A stretch of 64,000 nucleotides of DNA from Kiritimatiellia bacterium (GTDB taxonomy: Bacteria > Verrucomicrobiota > Kiritimatiellia > RFP12 > UBA1067): contig JAFXEU010000067.1 in the NCBI GenBank assembly GCA_017520845.1, positions 1-64,000 of the forward strand. Reading direction: 5' to 3'. Shown piece after piece: positions 22,638 to 30,410 of the stretch. Under the pieces are notes generated by a model. It saw only the letters and a list, made by a program, of their open reading frames with translations. It had not been told where the DNA came from and did no database searches. Position numbers and translations under genes: made by a program. Position 1 is the stretch's first letter. Each line of letters begins with the position of its first letter.

Positions 22638-24007
22638 AGAAAACAGAAACGAAAAAGACGATCACAGACAATACGGTCGACCCCGACATTCTGGCCTACA
22701 CCGTCGGCGACGATCCCGTTCTCGACCTTAATCTCGCCGTATGGGACTGTATGGGCACCGCGGCCCACGTGACGATGCTTTCGGAAATGAAGATAAAAAC
22801 CCCCGTCGTCACGAAAGACGAAGCGAGGAAAGTCCGCAAGGCTCTCGGTGAAATCGTAAAAGAGATCGAAAAGGGAGAATTTACGATTCTCGTCGACGAT
22901 CAGGACGTCCACATGGCGGTCGAGCGTCTTTTGACGGAGCGTCTCGGCGACCTCGGAAAGAAGATCCACACCGGCCGCTCCCGCAACGATCAGGTCGCGG
23001 TCGATGTGCGCCTTCACATGAAAGACGAAATTCTCCGCGCCGAAAAGGAGACCGTCGAACTCGCCTCGTCCCTCGTTAAATTCGGAGCGAAATACGGCCG
23101 CACCCCTCTCGTCGGACGCACTCATCTGCAGCCCGCGATGCCCTCCTCGGTCGAGATGTGGGCGACGGGACACGCCGAAATGATCGCCGATCAGCTCGAG
23201 AATCTCGAAGCGGCCTACCGCCTCGCCGATCTGAATCCGCTGGGCTCCGCCGCCGGATACGGCGTACCGCTGCCGCTCGACAGAAGCCGCACGACAAGGC
23301 TCCTCGGCTTCTCGCGCACGATCCACAACGTGTTCGGCGCCTCGATGGCGCGCGGCGAATGCGAAGCCGCCCTTCTCTCGGCGCTCGCCCAGCTCATGGC
23401 CGTTCTTTCGCGTCTCGCCGAAGATATGATCATTTTCTCGATGCCGGAATTCGCCTACTTTAAACTTCCGCGCGAATATTGCACCGGAAGCTCTATCATG
23501 CCGCAGAAATTCAATCCCGACGTCCTGGAACTCGTCCGCTCGAAGGCGGCTCAGGTTCTCGGGCTTCAGACGGCTTCGCTCTCTCTCCTCCACGCGATGC
23601 CCGGCGGCTACAACCGCGATCTCCAGGACTGCAAGTGGCTCTACATGAAAGGCCTCGACATCACCCGCACGACGCTCAGGATTCTCACGAAAGTCGTCGC
23701 CGGAACTTCCGTCGACAAGGCCGTATGCCGCGCCGCGTTCACTCCGGGCGTTTTTGCGACCGACGTCGCCTTAAGGAAAGTCGCCGCGGGCACGCCCTGG
23801 CGCGACGCCTATCACGATGTGCGCGATCATCTCGAACAGTTGGGAGATGAAGATCCCGACTCCGCCGTCGCCGCAAAGACCCATGAGGGTACGACATCCG
23901 GCATCGACATCGCTCTTTACAAAGCGCGTCTCTCCCAATCGGAGAAAACGTTCAAGGCGCGACTCTCCGCGCTTGAAAAATGCAAACGCTCGCTCTTTAA
24001 GGCGTAA
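22634..24007 (+). CDS. argH: Argininosuccinate lyase
   Basis: This 457-residue cytoplasmic enzyme splits argininosuccinate into arginine and fumarate, the last step of arginine synthesis. Signatures are HTGRSRNDQVAVD, GRTHLQPAMPSS and the fumarase-superfamily loop GSSIMPQKFNPD with the catalytic Ser. Length is usual for the family. The start overlaps the preceding secreted-protein gene by four bases and the ABC ATPase gene begins one base after the stop, so all three are probably co-transcribed. No other arginine gene is nearby except argD at the right edge. Confidence 0.96.
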   Translation: MKKTETKKTITDNTVDPDILAYTVGDDPVLDLNLAVWDCMGTAAHVTMLSEMKIKTPVVTKDEARKVRKALGEIVKEIEKGEFTILVDDQDVHMAVERLLTERLGDLGKKIHTGRSRNDQVAVDVRLHMKDEILRAEKETVELASSLVKFGAKYGRTPLVGRTHLQPAMPSSVEMWATGHAEMIADQLENLEAAYRLADLNPLGSAAGYGVPLPLDRSRTTRLLGFSRTIHNVFGASMARGECEAALLSALAQLMAVLSRLAEDMIIFSMPEFAYFKLPREYCTGSSIMPQKFNPDVLELVRSKAAQVLGLQTASLSLLHAMPGGYNRDLQDCKWLYMKGLDITRTTLRILTKVVAGTSVDKAVCRAAFTPGVFATDVALRKVAAGTPWRDAYHDVRDHLEQLGDEDPDSAVAAKTHEGTTSGIDIALYKARLSQSEKTFKARLSALEKCKRSLFKA

Positions 24008-24008
24008 G

Positions 24009-24743
24009 ATGAACCTTCTTGAAGTCACCGACCTGCACGTGAAATACGGCAAATTCGAAGCCGTAAAGGGCGTCTCGTTCCATCTGGACAAAGGCGAAAT
24101 CGTCGGCATCGTCGGACAGTCGGGAAGCGGAAAGTCTACCATCGCGAAAACCCTCGTCGGAATCGAGAAGAAAAGCTCGGGAAAAATCGAGGTATCCGCG
24201 AAATCGATGCAGATGGTTTTTCAGGACGCAGTAGGCTCTCTCAATCCGCGCATGACGGTACGCTCTACGCTGCGCGAGGTCATCCGCCACGGAAAAGGCG
24301 TAAAGCGCTCGGAAGAGCCTATCGAAAAACGCATCGCCGCGCTCCTGTCGCACGTCGGTCTCAGCGAGGCGGTGCTCGACCAGTACCCGCGCGAAATGTC
24401 CGGCGGACAGTGCCAGCGGATTTCAATAGCGCGGGCGCTGGCGTTCGATCCCGACGTCCTGATAGCCGATGAGCCCGTATCCGCGCTCGACGTGTCGGTT
24501 CAGGCGAAGGTTCTGAATCTTCTGCGCAAACTCCGCGACGAACGGAATCTGACGATTCTCATAATCGCCCACGATCTCGCGGTTGTAAAGAACGTCTGCG
24601 ACCGCGTTTATGTCATGGAGCGCGGGCTTTTCGCGGACGAGGGAGAAAGCGAAAAGGTTTTCTCCGATCCGAAGAGCGAATACACAAAGGCCCTGCTCGC
24701 CGCCGTTCCGGACGTTGAGCGGGCCCTTGATGCCAGGAAATAA
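24009..24743 (+). CDS. ABC transporter ATPase, oligopeptide/nickel-like
   Basis: The 244-residue protein is an ABC ATPase of the Opp/Dpp type. Walker A is GQSGSGKST, the Q-loop lies in MQMVFQDAVGSLNPRMTV, the signature is MSGGQCQRISIARAL, and Walker B is VLIADEPVSALDVSVQ, with a switch His in IIAHDLAVV. The phrase SLNPRMTV and the DVSVQ sequence are typical of DppD/DppF-like subunits. The gene has no permease or binding-protein partner in the window, and it lacks the C-terminal extension found in most DppF proteins. ATG at 24009 is chosen; the longer frame upstream overlaps argH. Confidence 0.85.
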   Translation: MNLLEVTDLHVKYGKFEAVKGVSFHLDKGEIVGIVGQSGSGKSTIAKTLVGIEKKSSGKIEVSAKSMQMVFQDAVGSLNPRMTVRSTLREVIRHGKGVKRSEEPIEKRIAALLSHVGLSEAVLDQYPREMSGGQCQRISIARALAFDPDVLIADEPVSALDVSVQAKVLNLLRKLRDERNLTILIIAHDLAVVKNVCDRVYVMERGLFADEGESEKVFSDPKSEYTKALLAAVPDVERALDARK

Positions 24744-24758
24744 ACCCCGCAAGACGCC

Positions 24759-26129
24759 TTACGGCGCCATATAAACGGGGACCTTGGACTGCCTGTCGGT
24801 CGGAGAGATGTAAAACTCCTGACCCGTGGCGTCCATGACGCTGCGCCAGAGGTCGCTCTTAAGCGAAATCTTCTGGCGCTCGATCGTCGCGAGCTTGATC
24901 GGGACAAGCGCATAGCTCTCGCCGAGATTGCCGACGACGCAGTTCGTGCGACCCGCCATAGCGGCGTGGACGGCGTTGCGCGCGAGCATATAGCAGCGGA
25001 TCGCGTCCGTGCCGCGGGCCGGAACGGAACGGATCGTATAGCTCGGGTCGAAATACTTGACCGAGCTCACAACGCCCTTCTCCTTGAAATGCGCCGAAAT
25101 CTTCTGCTTAAGAAATTCTCCGATATCCTTCTTGAGGATATTGCCGCTGGCGTCGCGACGCTCGGGCTCGCCGAGGATGAGATCCTGTCCGGCGCCTTCG
25201 GCGACGACGATTACGGCGTGCGTCTTACCCGCCTTGAAACGGTTTTCAAGCGCGGTCAGAAGTCCGCGCGGACCTTCAAGCTCGAAGGCCATCTCGGGAA
25301 CGAGGCAGAAGTTCACTACGGGATTCGCGGTCGACGCGTACGCCGCGATAAAGCCTGAGTCGCGACCCATCAGTTTGACAAGTCCGATGCCGCCCGAGGT
25401 GCCCTTAGCCTCAACATGCGCGTTGCGAATCACGTTAGCGGCCTCCGCGACGGCGGTTTCAAAGCCGAACGAACGGCCGACGAACTGAAGATCGTTGTCG
25501 ATAGTCTTCGGAATTCCGACAACCGAAATCTTGAGATTGCGCTTCAAGCATTCCTCCGCGACTTCGCGGGCGCATCTCAGCGAACCGTCGCCGCCGACGC
25601 AGAAGAGAATATTTATATTCATTCTCACCAGCGTATCGACGATGATATCGGTAGGCTGCTGACCGCGGCTGGAGCCGAGAATCGTTCCGCCGAGCTCATG
25701 AATCGTATCGACCGTATCGGGGTTGAGCATTACGGGCTGATATCCGAAATCGGGATTAAGCCCGGCATAACCGAAACGGATGCCGAAAATGTTCTTGACG
25801 CCGTAATCGAAGGAGAGAATCTCGACGAGGCCCTTGATCACGTTGTTAAGTCCGGGGCAGAGACCGCCTGCCGTAACGATGCCGACACGCGTCCAGTTCG
25901 GATCGTGAAAAATTTTAGGCAGCGGCCCCGCTCGCTCGAATGTAGGAAGATGGCCGAGCTTCTTCTCCATCTCCTTCATATACGCCTCTTCTTCAGAAAC
26001 GAAAATACGCTCGCCTTCACGGATAAACTCGTGATGGTGGACCGGTGAAACTATTTTGCACTCGCCAAGGGTATCAACCTTGCAGGAATACTGATCCTGA
26101 TGAGATGCGATTTTATCCAATGCCGACAT
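24759..26129 (-). CDS. 6-phosphofructokinase, group with plant/trypanosome type motifs
   Basis: The 456-residue enzyme phosphorylates fructose 6-phosphate in glycolysis. The substrate motifs are VGIPKTIDNDL and KLMGRDSGFIA, and the nucleotide motif is GGDGSLRCA. Gly in GGDGS favours ATP, while Lys in PKTIDND is common in pyrophosphate-dependent forms; the pair together is the mark of the ATP-dependent clade including trypanosome and plant enzymes. I therefore lean to ATP. The N-terminal 90 residues before the fold are also usual for that clade. A TGATATAAT promoter and GAGGAGG site precede the ATG. Confidence 0.9.
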   Translation of the reverse strand: MSALDKIASHQDQYSCKVDTLGECKIVSPVHHHEFIREGERIFVSEEEAYMKEMEKKLGHLPTFERAGPLPKIFHDPNWTRVGIVTAGGLCPGLNNVIKGLVEILSFDYGVKNIFGIRFGYAGLNPDFGYQPVMLNPDTVDTIHELGGTILGSSRGQQPTDIIVDTLVRMNINILFCVGGDGSLRCAREVAEECLKRNLKISVVGIPKTIDNDLQFVGRSFGFETAVAEAANVIRNAHVEAKGTSGGIGLVKLMGRDSGFIAAYASTANPVVNFCLVPEMAFELEGPRGLLTALENRFKAGKTHAVIVVAEGAGQDLILGEPERRDASGNILKKDIGEFLKQKISAHFKEKGVVSSVKYFDPSYTIRSVPARGTDAIRCYMLARNAVHAAMAGRTNCVVGNLGESYALVPIKLATIERQKISLKSDLWRSVMDATGQEFYISPTDRQSKVPVYMAP

Positions 26130-26167
26130 TTTTCCTCCTCAATGCCGCTTAAACGACATTAGATAAT

Positions 26168-26176
26168 ATTATATCA
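26168..26176 (-). promoter_or_regulatory. Extended -10 TGATATAAT of the phosphofructokinase gene
   Basis: Perfect extended -10, about 40 bases before the ATG on the minus strand. Confidence 0.65.
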
Positions 26177-26210
26177 TTTTATCGCGGAAAGAGTAATAGT
26201 CTTCTGAAAA

Positions 26211-26246
26211 CAAAAAAACGTTTCATCACTAAAGGCGATGAAACGG
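26211..26246 (-). terminator. Terminator after tRNA-Ala
   Basis: Minus-strand stem CGTTTCATC/GATGAAACG with an 8- to 9-base loop is followed by seven T. It lies 11 bases after the tRNA 3' end. Confidence 0.85.
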
Positions 26247-26256
26247 ATTTTCAAAA

Positions 26257-26332
26257 TGGTGGAGAAGAAGAGATTCGAACTCTCGACCCCCACGTTGCGA
26301 ACGTGATGCTCTACCAACTGAGCTACTTCCCC
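26257..26332 (-). tRNA. tRNA-Ala (anticodon CGC)
   Basis: A 76-base tRNA gene with encoded CCA. The anticodon loop reads TTCGCAA, giving CGC for codon GCG. The acceptor stem GGGGAAG/CTTCTCC has the G3-U70 pair that marks alanine tRNAs, with discriminator A. D-arm and T-arm (TTCGAAT) are regular. Confidence 0.95.
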
Positions 26333-26351
26333 ATTTGCTAAAACGCCGTAT

Positions 26352-26360
26352 ATTATATCA
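26352..26360 (-). promoter_or_regulatory. Extended -10 TGATATAAT of tRNA-Ala
   Basis: Perfect extended -10 box ending about 20 bases before the mature 5' end. Confidence 0.65.
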
Positions 26361-26409
26361 TTTCTGATTTCAGTTATCAAGGGGGCGATTCGCATAAATT
26401 TCAGAAAAC

Positions 26410-26440
26410 AAAAAAGAGAGCGTATCGCGCTCTCTTTTTT
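26410..26440 (-). terminator. Terminator after tRNA-Ser
   Basis: GAGAGCG-TATCG-CGCTCTC stem flanked by A-run and T-run on either side, so it could act in both directions. It follows the tRNA-Ser 3' end by about 12 bases. Confidence 0.88.
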
Positions 26441-26451
26441 ATCGCCGTAAT

Positions 26452-26545
26452 TGGCGGAGGGAGGGGGATTCGAACCCCCGGTACGGAAGTTAAACCGTAC
26501 GACGATTTAGCAAACCGCTGCCTTCAGCCACTCAGCCATCCCTCC
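26452..26545 (-). tRNA. tRNA-Ser (anticodon GCT)
   Basis: A 94-base class II tRNA gene with encoded CCA, long variable arm (GTACGG...CCGTAC stem), and anticodon GCT in loop TTTGCTAAA for codons AGC/AGU. Discriminator G as expected for serine. Confidence 0.95.
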
Positions 26546-26560
26546 AAATCGTTGAGATAT

Positions 26561-26569
26561 AGTATATCA
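26561..26569 (-). promoter_or_regulatory. Extended -10 TGATATACT of tRNA-Ser
   Basis: TGATATACT about 16 bases before the tRNA 5' end; the same variant precedes tRNA-Asp and tRNA-Val. Confidence 0.6.
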
Positions 26570-27724
26570 AATCCGCTGCTCGCCGTCAACGAAGACTGCA
26601 GACGTCTTCCAGCTGCGCGGATTAAGGACGACGAGGTCGGCCGTATAGCCCTTCTCGACCTTGCCGAGTTCGTCGCCGAGACCGAGTTCGATCGCCTGGT
26701 TCCACGAAGTCGTTCTCACGAGAGACTTGAGCGGAATGCCCGTAACGTCGTGGACGTTCTTAAGACCGATGCCCATCCAAAGCGTGGAGCCGGCGAGATT
26801 GCCGCCCTTGACGAGGCGCGCTTCGCCGTTCTCGAGCTTAACCTCGAGTCCGCCCATCGTGAACGCGTAACCGTCCTTGCAGTGGGAGCAGCGGAGCGAG
26901 TCGGTGATAACCTGAACGTGGGCGAGATTGCGGCGCGTGAATACGAGCCTCAACATATCGGGGCAAAGGTGAATCTTATCGCAGATGACCTCGGTGTTGA
27001 GATCCTCGATCAGGAAGCCCGCGCCGACCATACCGATTTCGCGGTGATGCAAAGGCGTCATCTGATTGCAGAAGTGGGTCATGTGCCTTAAGCCGTTTTT
27101 GTAGGCGGGCATAAGCTCGCTGAGCTTTGCGCCCGTATGGCCGCAGCTGGGCACTACGCCCATTTTGATGCAGTCCTTGGCGAACTTCGCGCCGCCCTCG
27201 GTCTCGGGAGCGTACGAGATCATCTTAACGGGATAGATTTTCGAAATCTCCTTGACCTCGGAAATCGCGGGCTTGCGGACGAACGCGGGATTCTGGGCAC
27301 CGCAGCATTTGACGTTGATGAACGGACCTTCGAGATGGATACCGGGAATCTTGGAATATGGCATTCCCGCCTCGGCGTACTTCTTCGCGTTCTGAGCGGC
27401 GACCTTCAGCTCTTCGGTCGAAACGGTAAGCGTTGTCGGAAGGAACGAGGTCACGCCTTCCTGAAGCTTGGCCTCGGCGAGCTTGAAAACGGCCTGCTCG
27501 TCGGCGTCGCAGAAGTCGTACGTAAGAGCTCCGTGGGTATGAACATCGATAAAGCCGGGCATCACATACTGGCCCTTGACGTCAACGACCGTCGCGGCGC
27601 CCTTTTCGGACACCTTCTTCTTGGTGACGGTTTTAATCTTCTTGCCTTCGATGACAATCGTGGCGTTCTCGATATCCACATCGGGTGAAATGACGTGGGC
27701 GTTCTTGATAATCGTCTTGCTCAT
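26567..27724 (-). CDS. nagA: N-acetylglucosamine-6-phosphate deacetylase
   Basis: This 385-residue cytoplasmic amidohydrolase removes acetate from GlcNAc-6-phosphate, feeding amino sugars to glycolysis. Metal and substrate residues are seen: HxH in DVHTHGALTYDF, Glu in HLEGPFIN, His in SCGHTGA and in HFCNQMTPLHHR, and the Asp in VITDSL. The final residues reach into the tRNA-Ser promoter. The ATG has AAGGAG upstream and a TGATATAAT promoter 30 bases away. With the nearby fucosidase and sialate esterase it points to use of host-type glycans. Confidence 0.95.
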   Translation of the reverse strand: MSKTIIKNAHVISPDVDIENATIVIEGKKIKTVTKKKVSEKGAATVVDVKGQYVMPGFIDVHTHGALTYDFCDADEQAVFKLAEAKLQEGVTSFLPTTLTVSTEELKVAAQNAKKYAEAGMPYSKIPGIHLEGPFINVKCCGAQNPAFVRKPAISEVKEISKIYPVKMISYAPETEGGAKFAKDCIKMGVVPSCGHTGAKLSELMPAYKNGLRHMTHFCNQMTPLHHREIGMVGAGFLIEDLNTEVICDKIHLCPDMLRLVFTRRNLAHVQVITDSLRCSHCKDGYAFTMGGLEVKLENGEARLVKGGNLAGSTLWMGIGLKNVHDVTGIPLKSLVRTTSWNQAIELGLGDELGKVEKGYTADLVVLNPRSWKTSAVFVDGEQRI

Positions 27725-27753
27725 AGCAATTCTCCTTGTTGTTGAATACGTAT

Positions 27754-27762
27754 ATTATATCA
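27754..27762 (-). promoter_or_regulatory. Extended -10 TGATATAAT of nagA
   Basis: Perfect extended -10 about 30 bases before the nagA ATG. Confidence 0.65.
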
Positions 27763-27790
27763 CATACAATAAAAATCCGGTAAACTTACT

Positions 27791-28420
27791 TCAATCGAGA
27801 AATCCGGCCCGGGCGAGATCGTCTTCGGTAAGACCTTTGCGGGGAATCGATTTTGCGACATACTTGCCCAGAACGTCCCCTTCAAGATTTACCTTGTCGC
27901 CGACCTTCTTCGCGCCGAGAGTCGTCTCAGCCGCCGTGGTCGGAATCAGATCAACGCTCAGCCAATCTTCGCCAACGCCGGTAATGGTCAACGAAACTCC
28001 GTCGACAGTGACAGATCCCTTAACCACCGATTGCGCGGCCAAAACGCGACCGCAGGCGATGCGCAGACGAAAATCACGACCTTTAGGCTCCTTCGCCAAA
28101 ACAGCGCCGCGGCAATCGACATGGCCCTGCACGATATGCCCGCCCATGGGATCGCCGGCCCTTAACGCGCGCTCAAGATTGACTTTAGAGCCAGGAAGGA
28201 GCTCGCCGAGCCCCGTGCGCGACTCTGTCTCTCTCAGAACGTCCGCCGTAAACCGGCGTTCGTCGAAATTAACCACCGTAAGACAGACGCCGTTGACCGC
28301 AACGGATTCGCCCTTCTCGAGAGGTCGCGCCCACGGTTCGAAGCCTATTTCAAGAACAAGGCCCGAACCGCGCGAAATGCGCTTTACCGTTCCGGTTTTC
28401 TGGATCAGTCCTGTAAACAT
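27791..28420 (-). CDS. ribE: Riboflavin synthase alpha subunit
   Basis: The 209-residue enzyme joins two lumazine molecules to make riboflavin. It begins MFTGLIQKTGTV, as nearly all members do, and shows two internally repeated lumazine-binding halves (1-95 and 96-209) with VNGVCLTV and VDGVSLTI in matching places, plus GGHIVQGHVD. It starts two bases after the stop of the sialate esterase gene and is probably in its operon. No FMN riboswitch is visible, and no other rib gene is present. Confidence 0.95.
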   Translation of the reverse strand: MFTGLIQKTGTVKRISRGSGLVLEIGFEPWARPLEKGESVAVNGVCLTVVNFDERRFTADVLRETESRTGLGELLPGSKVNLERALRAGDPMGGHIVQGHVDCRGAVLAKEPKGRDFRLRIACGRVLAAQSVVKGSVTVDGVSLTITGVGEDWLSVDLIPTTAAETTLGAKKVGDKVNLEGDVLGKYVAKSIPRKGLTEDDLARAGFLD

Positions 28421-28422
28421 CG

Positions 28423-29910
28423 TTACTTGGATTCAGATTCAAACGGTCCGAGAGGCAGCGACGCCTCGTTGTAGACGGTGCCCATGGTGTAAGCCTTGAT
28501 CATATAGCGGACCTTAACGGGATTTTTAATTTTATCGCACGTAAGCTCGATATGATCGCCCTTGATTACGCCGTTCTCCTTTACGTTGAGAACTTTCGCC
28601 TTCATCCACGCGCCGTTCTTTCCGGCCAACTCGAACGCAGGCTCGATGGAACGGTTATCGGCGTAAATGTAAAACGATTTGGCGTTATCGAAGTACACCT
28701 TCGCCTTCGCTCCGTCAAACTCGACCTTTTTGAAAACGGGCGAATCCGTTTCGGGGATATCAAAGCCGTAATCGTTCTTCAACGCGTGAACGGCGAGACG
28801 GCGGCCGACGATCTCCTTGTTGTTGGGATGAATATCGCTAAAGTTGCCGACGTCGGCGGTTACGGCTATCGCCGCGTTTTTCTGCTCGGCGGCGAATTTG
28901 TTCTGAGCCTTCACGATACCGGGCCAATTCTGATTGTAGGGAGCGAGCTGAACGAAATACAATTTGAAATCGGGATTCTCGAACTCTTTCGCCCAGCCGT
29001 TGTAGAGCGCGTGCATTTTAGCCGCGTAAAGTTCGCTCTCGCCGTTGTTATGGCAGCCCTGATACCAGATAAAACCGCGCGAAGCCATCGGAGCCCACGC
29101 GCTGACCATCCCGTTCCATAAAACGGTCGGCTGCTGATGGGCGCGGCTTATAGGCTTTGTAGCGTCGGTTTTAGGATTCCAGTTCTTCTTGACCTCATAG
29201 TCAGCGACGGCCTTGATGGAAGGATCGCACCCTTCGTATCCGGACCTGGGAGTCCACGCGTCGATATTCGTTCCGCCCCAGTTCGCGCTGACGATACCGA
29301 CCGGCACGCCGCCGAGAGCGAGATAAATCTCGCGCGCGAAATAAAAGCCTACGGCTGAAACCTGACGGCCCGAGGTCAATTCTTTAGGATTGAATCTGCG
29401 CCAGGGAGTTTTCTGGGCTACAGGTTCGACGGACCATTTATGTTCTACCGCGGCGAAACGGATGTTGTTCAAAAATGTCGAGGCAACCATCAATCCGCCG
29501 TTCGCGTCGCGATAGCGCGGATTCGAGCCCCATATCGGACACTCCATATTGCTCTGCCCCGACGCGAGCCATACTTCACCGACGACGACGTCGTTCACTT
29601 CGACGGTATCGACCGCCGCGCCGCCGTTTGGAGCCGTCTCTGTTACAATCATCTTGCGCGAAACGGCGGATGCCTCGAGCGGAGAAAGATCGACACGCCA
29701 TTTACCGTCGGCGCCGACCTTGGCAGAAACCTTCTGCCCCGCGAAATCAACGGAAACATCATTGCCGGCAGATGCACTTCCCCATACAGGCAGCTTCATT
29801 CCGCGCTGCAATACCGCATGATCCGAGAACGGAGTTCCCAAATCGATTTTCGCCAAAAGCTGCTGGGAGCAAAGAACAGCAGTTGAAATTATCATCAATC
29901 GTTTTACCAT
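28423..29910 (-). CDS. Sialate O-acetylesterase
   Basis: This 495-residue exported protein (signal peptide about 1-20) removes O-acetyl groups from sialic acids or other sugars. SGNH-type landmarks are ASGQSNMECPI (Ser), VSANWGGTNIDAW, and IWYQGCHNNGES; the late DIHPNNKEIVGRRLA carries the Asp-x-x-His pair. A beta domain before the catalytic part and a C-terminal beta domain are usual in the family. Related enzymes act on xylans as well, so the true substrate is open. It leads the operon with ribE. Confidence 0.9.
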   Translation of the reverse strand: MVKRLMIISTAVLCSQQLLAKIDLGTPFSDHAVLQRGMKLPVWGSASAGNDVSVDFAGQKVSAKVGADGKWRVDLSPLEASAVSRKMIVTETAPNGGAAVDTVEVNDVVVGEVWLASGQSNMECPIWGSNPRYRDANGGLMVASTFLNNIRFAAVEHKWSVEPVAQKTPWRRFNPKELTSGRQVSAVGFYFAREIYLALGGVPVGIVSANWGGTNIDAWTPRSGYEGCDPSIKAVADYEVKKNWNPKTDATKPISRAHQQPTVLWNGMVSAWAPMASRGFIWYQGCHNNGESELYAAKMHALYNGWAKEFENPDFKLYFVQLAPYNQNWPGIVKAQNKFAAEQKNAAIAVTADVGNFSDIHPNNKEIVGRRLAVHALKNDYGFDIPETDSPVFKKVEFDGAKAKVYFDNAKSFYIYADNRSIEPAFELAGKNGAWMKAKVLNVKENGVIKGDHIELTCDKIKNPVKVRYMIKAYTMGTVYNEASLPLGPFESESK

Positions 29911-30104
29911 AACGTTTCCTTTTTATTATTGTCGTTTATTAGCAACCGGTGGCGTTATCCTATAGTTTACAGGATTTTGAAAACGAAGACAAAACCCCAG
30001 ATGCAACATGGACAGTATACCCAATCCATAAGCAAATAGTCAACCTGATTCCTCGTGCTGGAATATCACCACCTTCCCCATTTGCTTTTATCCGCTGTTC
30101 TATA

Positions 30105-30134
30105 AAAACAAAAAAACCGCATTAACTGCGGTTC
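30105..30134 (-). terminator. Terminator after tRNA-Gln
   Basis: AACCGCA-GTTAA-TGCGGTT stem followed by T-run on the minus strand, 17 bases after the tRNA 3' end. Confidence 0.88.
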
Positions 30135-30150
30135 TTTTAATTCAACTGAA

Positions 30151-30225
30151 TGGTTGCCTCGCAGGGACTCGAACCCCAACAAGCAGAATCAGAATCTGCG
30201 GTGCTACCATTACACCACGAGGCAA
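30151..30225 (-). tRNA. tRNA-Gln (anticodon CTG)
   Basis: A 75-base tRNA gene with encoded CCA. The anticodon stem-loop GCAGA-TTCTGAT-TCTGC gives CTG for codon CAG. The acceptor stem starts with U as is usual for glutamine tRNAs. Confidence 0.95.
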
Positions 30226-30244
30226 TCTCGCGTACTTTCGGTAC

Positions 30245-30321
30245 TGGCGGGGTCGACGGGGCTCGAACCCGCAACCCCCGGATCGACAGTCCAGTGCGCT
30301 AACCAATTGCGCCACGACCCC
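30245..30321 (-). tRNA. tRNA-Asp (anticodon GTC)
   Basis: A 77-base tRNA gene with encoded CCA and discriminator G. The loop CTGTCGA gives GTC. It lies 19 bases upstream of tRNA-Gln and probably shares its transcript. Confidence 0.95.
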
Positions 30322-30343
30322 CGCGTTCCTGAAAGTGATTCAT

Positions 30344-30352
30344 AGTATATCA
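30344..30352 (-). promoter_or_regulatory. Extended -10 TGATATACT of the tRNA-Asp/Gln unit
   Basis: TGATATACT ends about 23 bases before the tRNA-Asp 5' end. Confidence 0.6.
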
Positions 30353-30410
30353 TAACCTGCGTGAGTTTGACAAGGGGGTATTTTAACTTTTTTTATTTTT
30401 TTTACTTCGG

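Noticed and set aside
22502-23593. 363-codon frame antisense to argH
   Set aside because: argH is certain from its motifs; the antisense product is low complexity.
24759-26129. Pyrophosphate-dependent phosphofructokinase
   Set aside because: The motif GGDGS has Gly where PPi enzymes have Asp; PKTIDND alone does not decide.
27791-28430. FMN riboswitch before ribE
   Set aside because: ribE begins two bases after the preceding stop; there is no room for a riboswitch and none of its conserved stems is seen.
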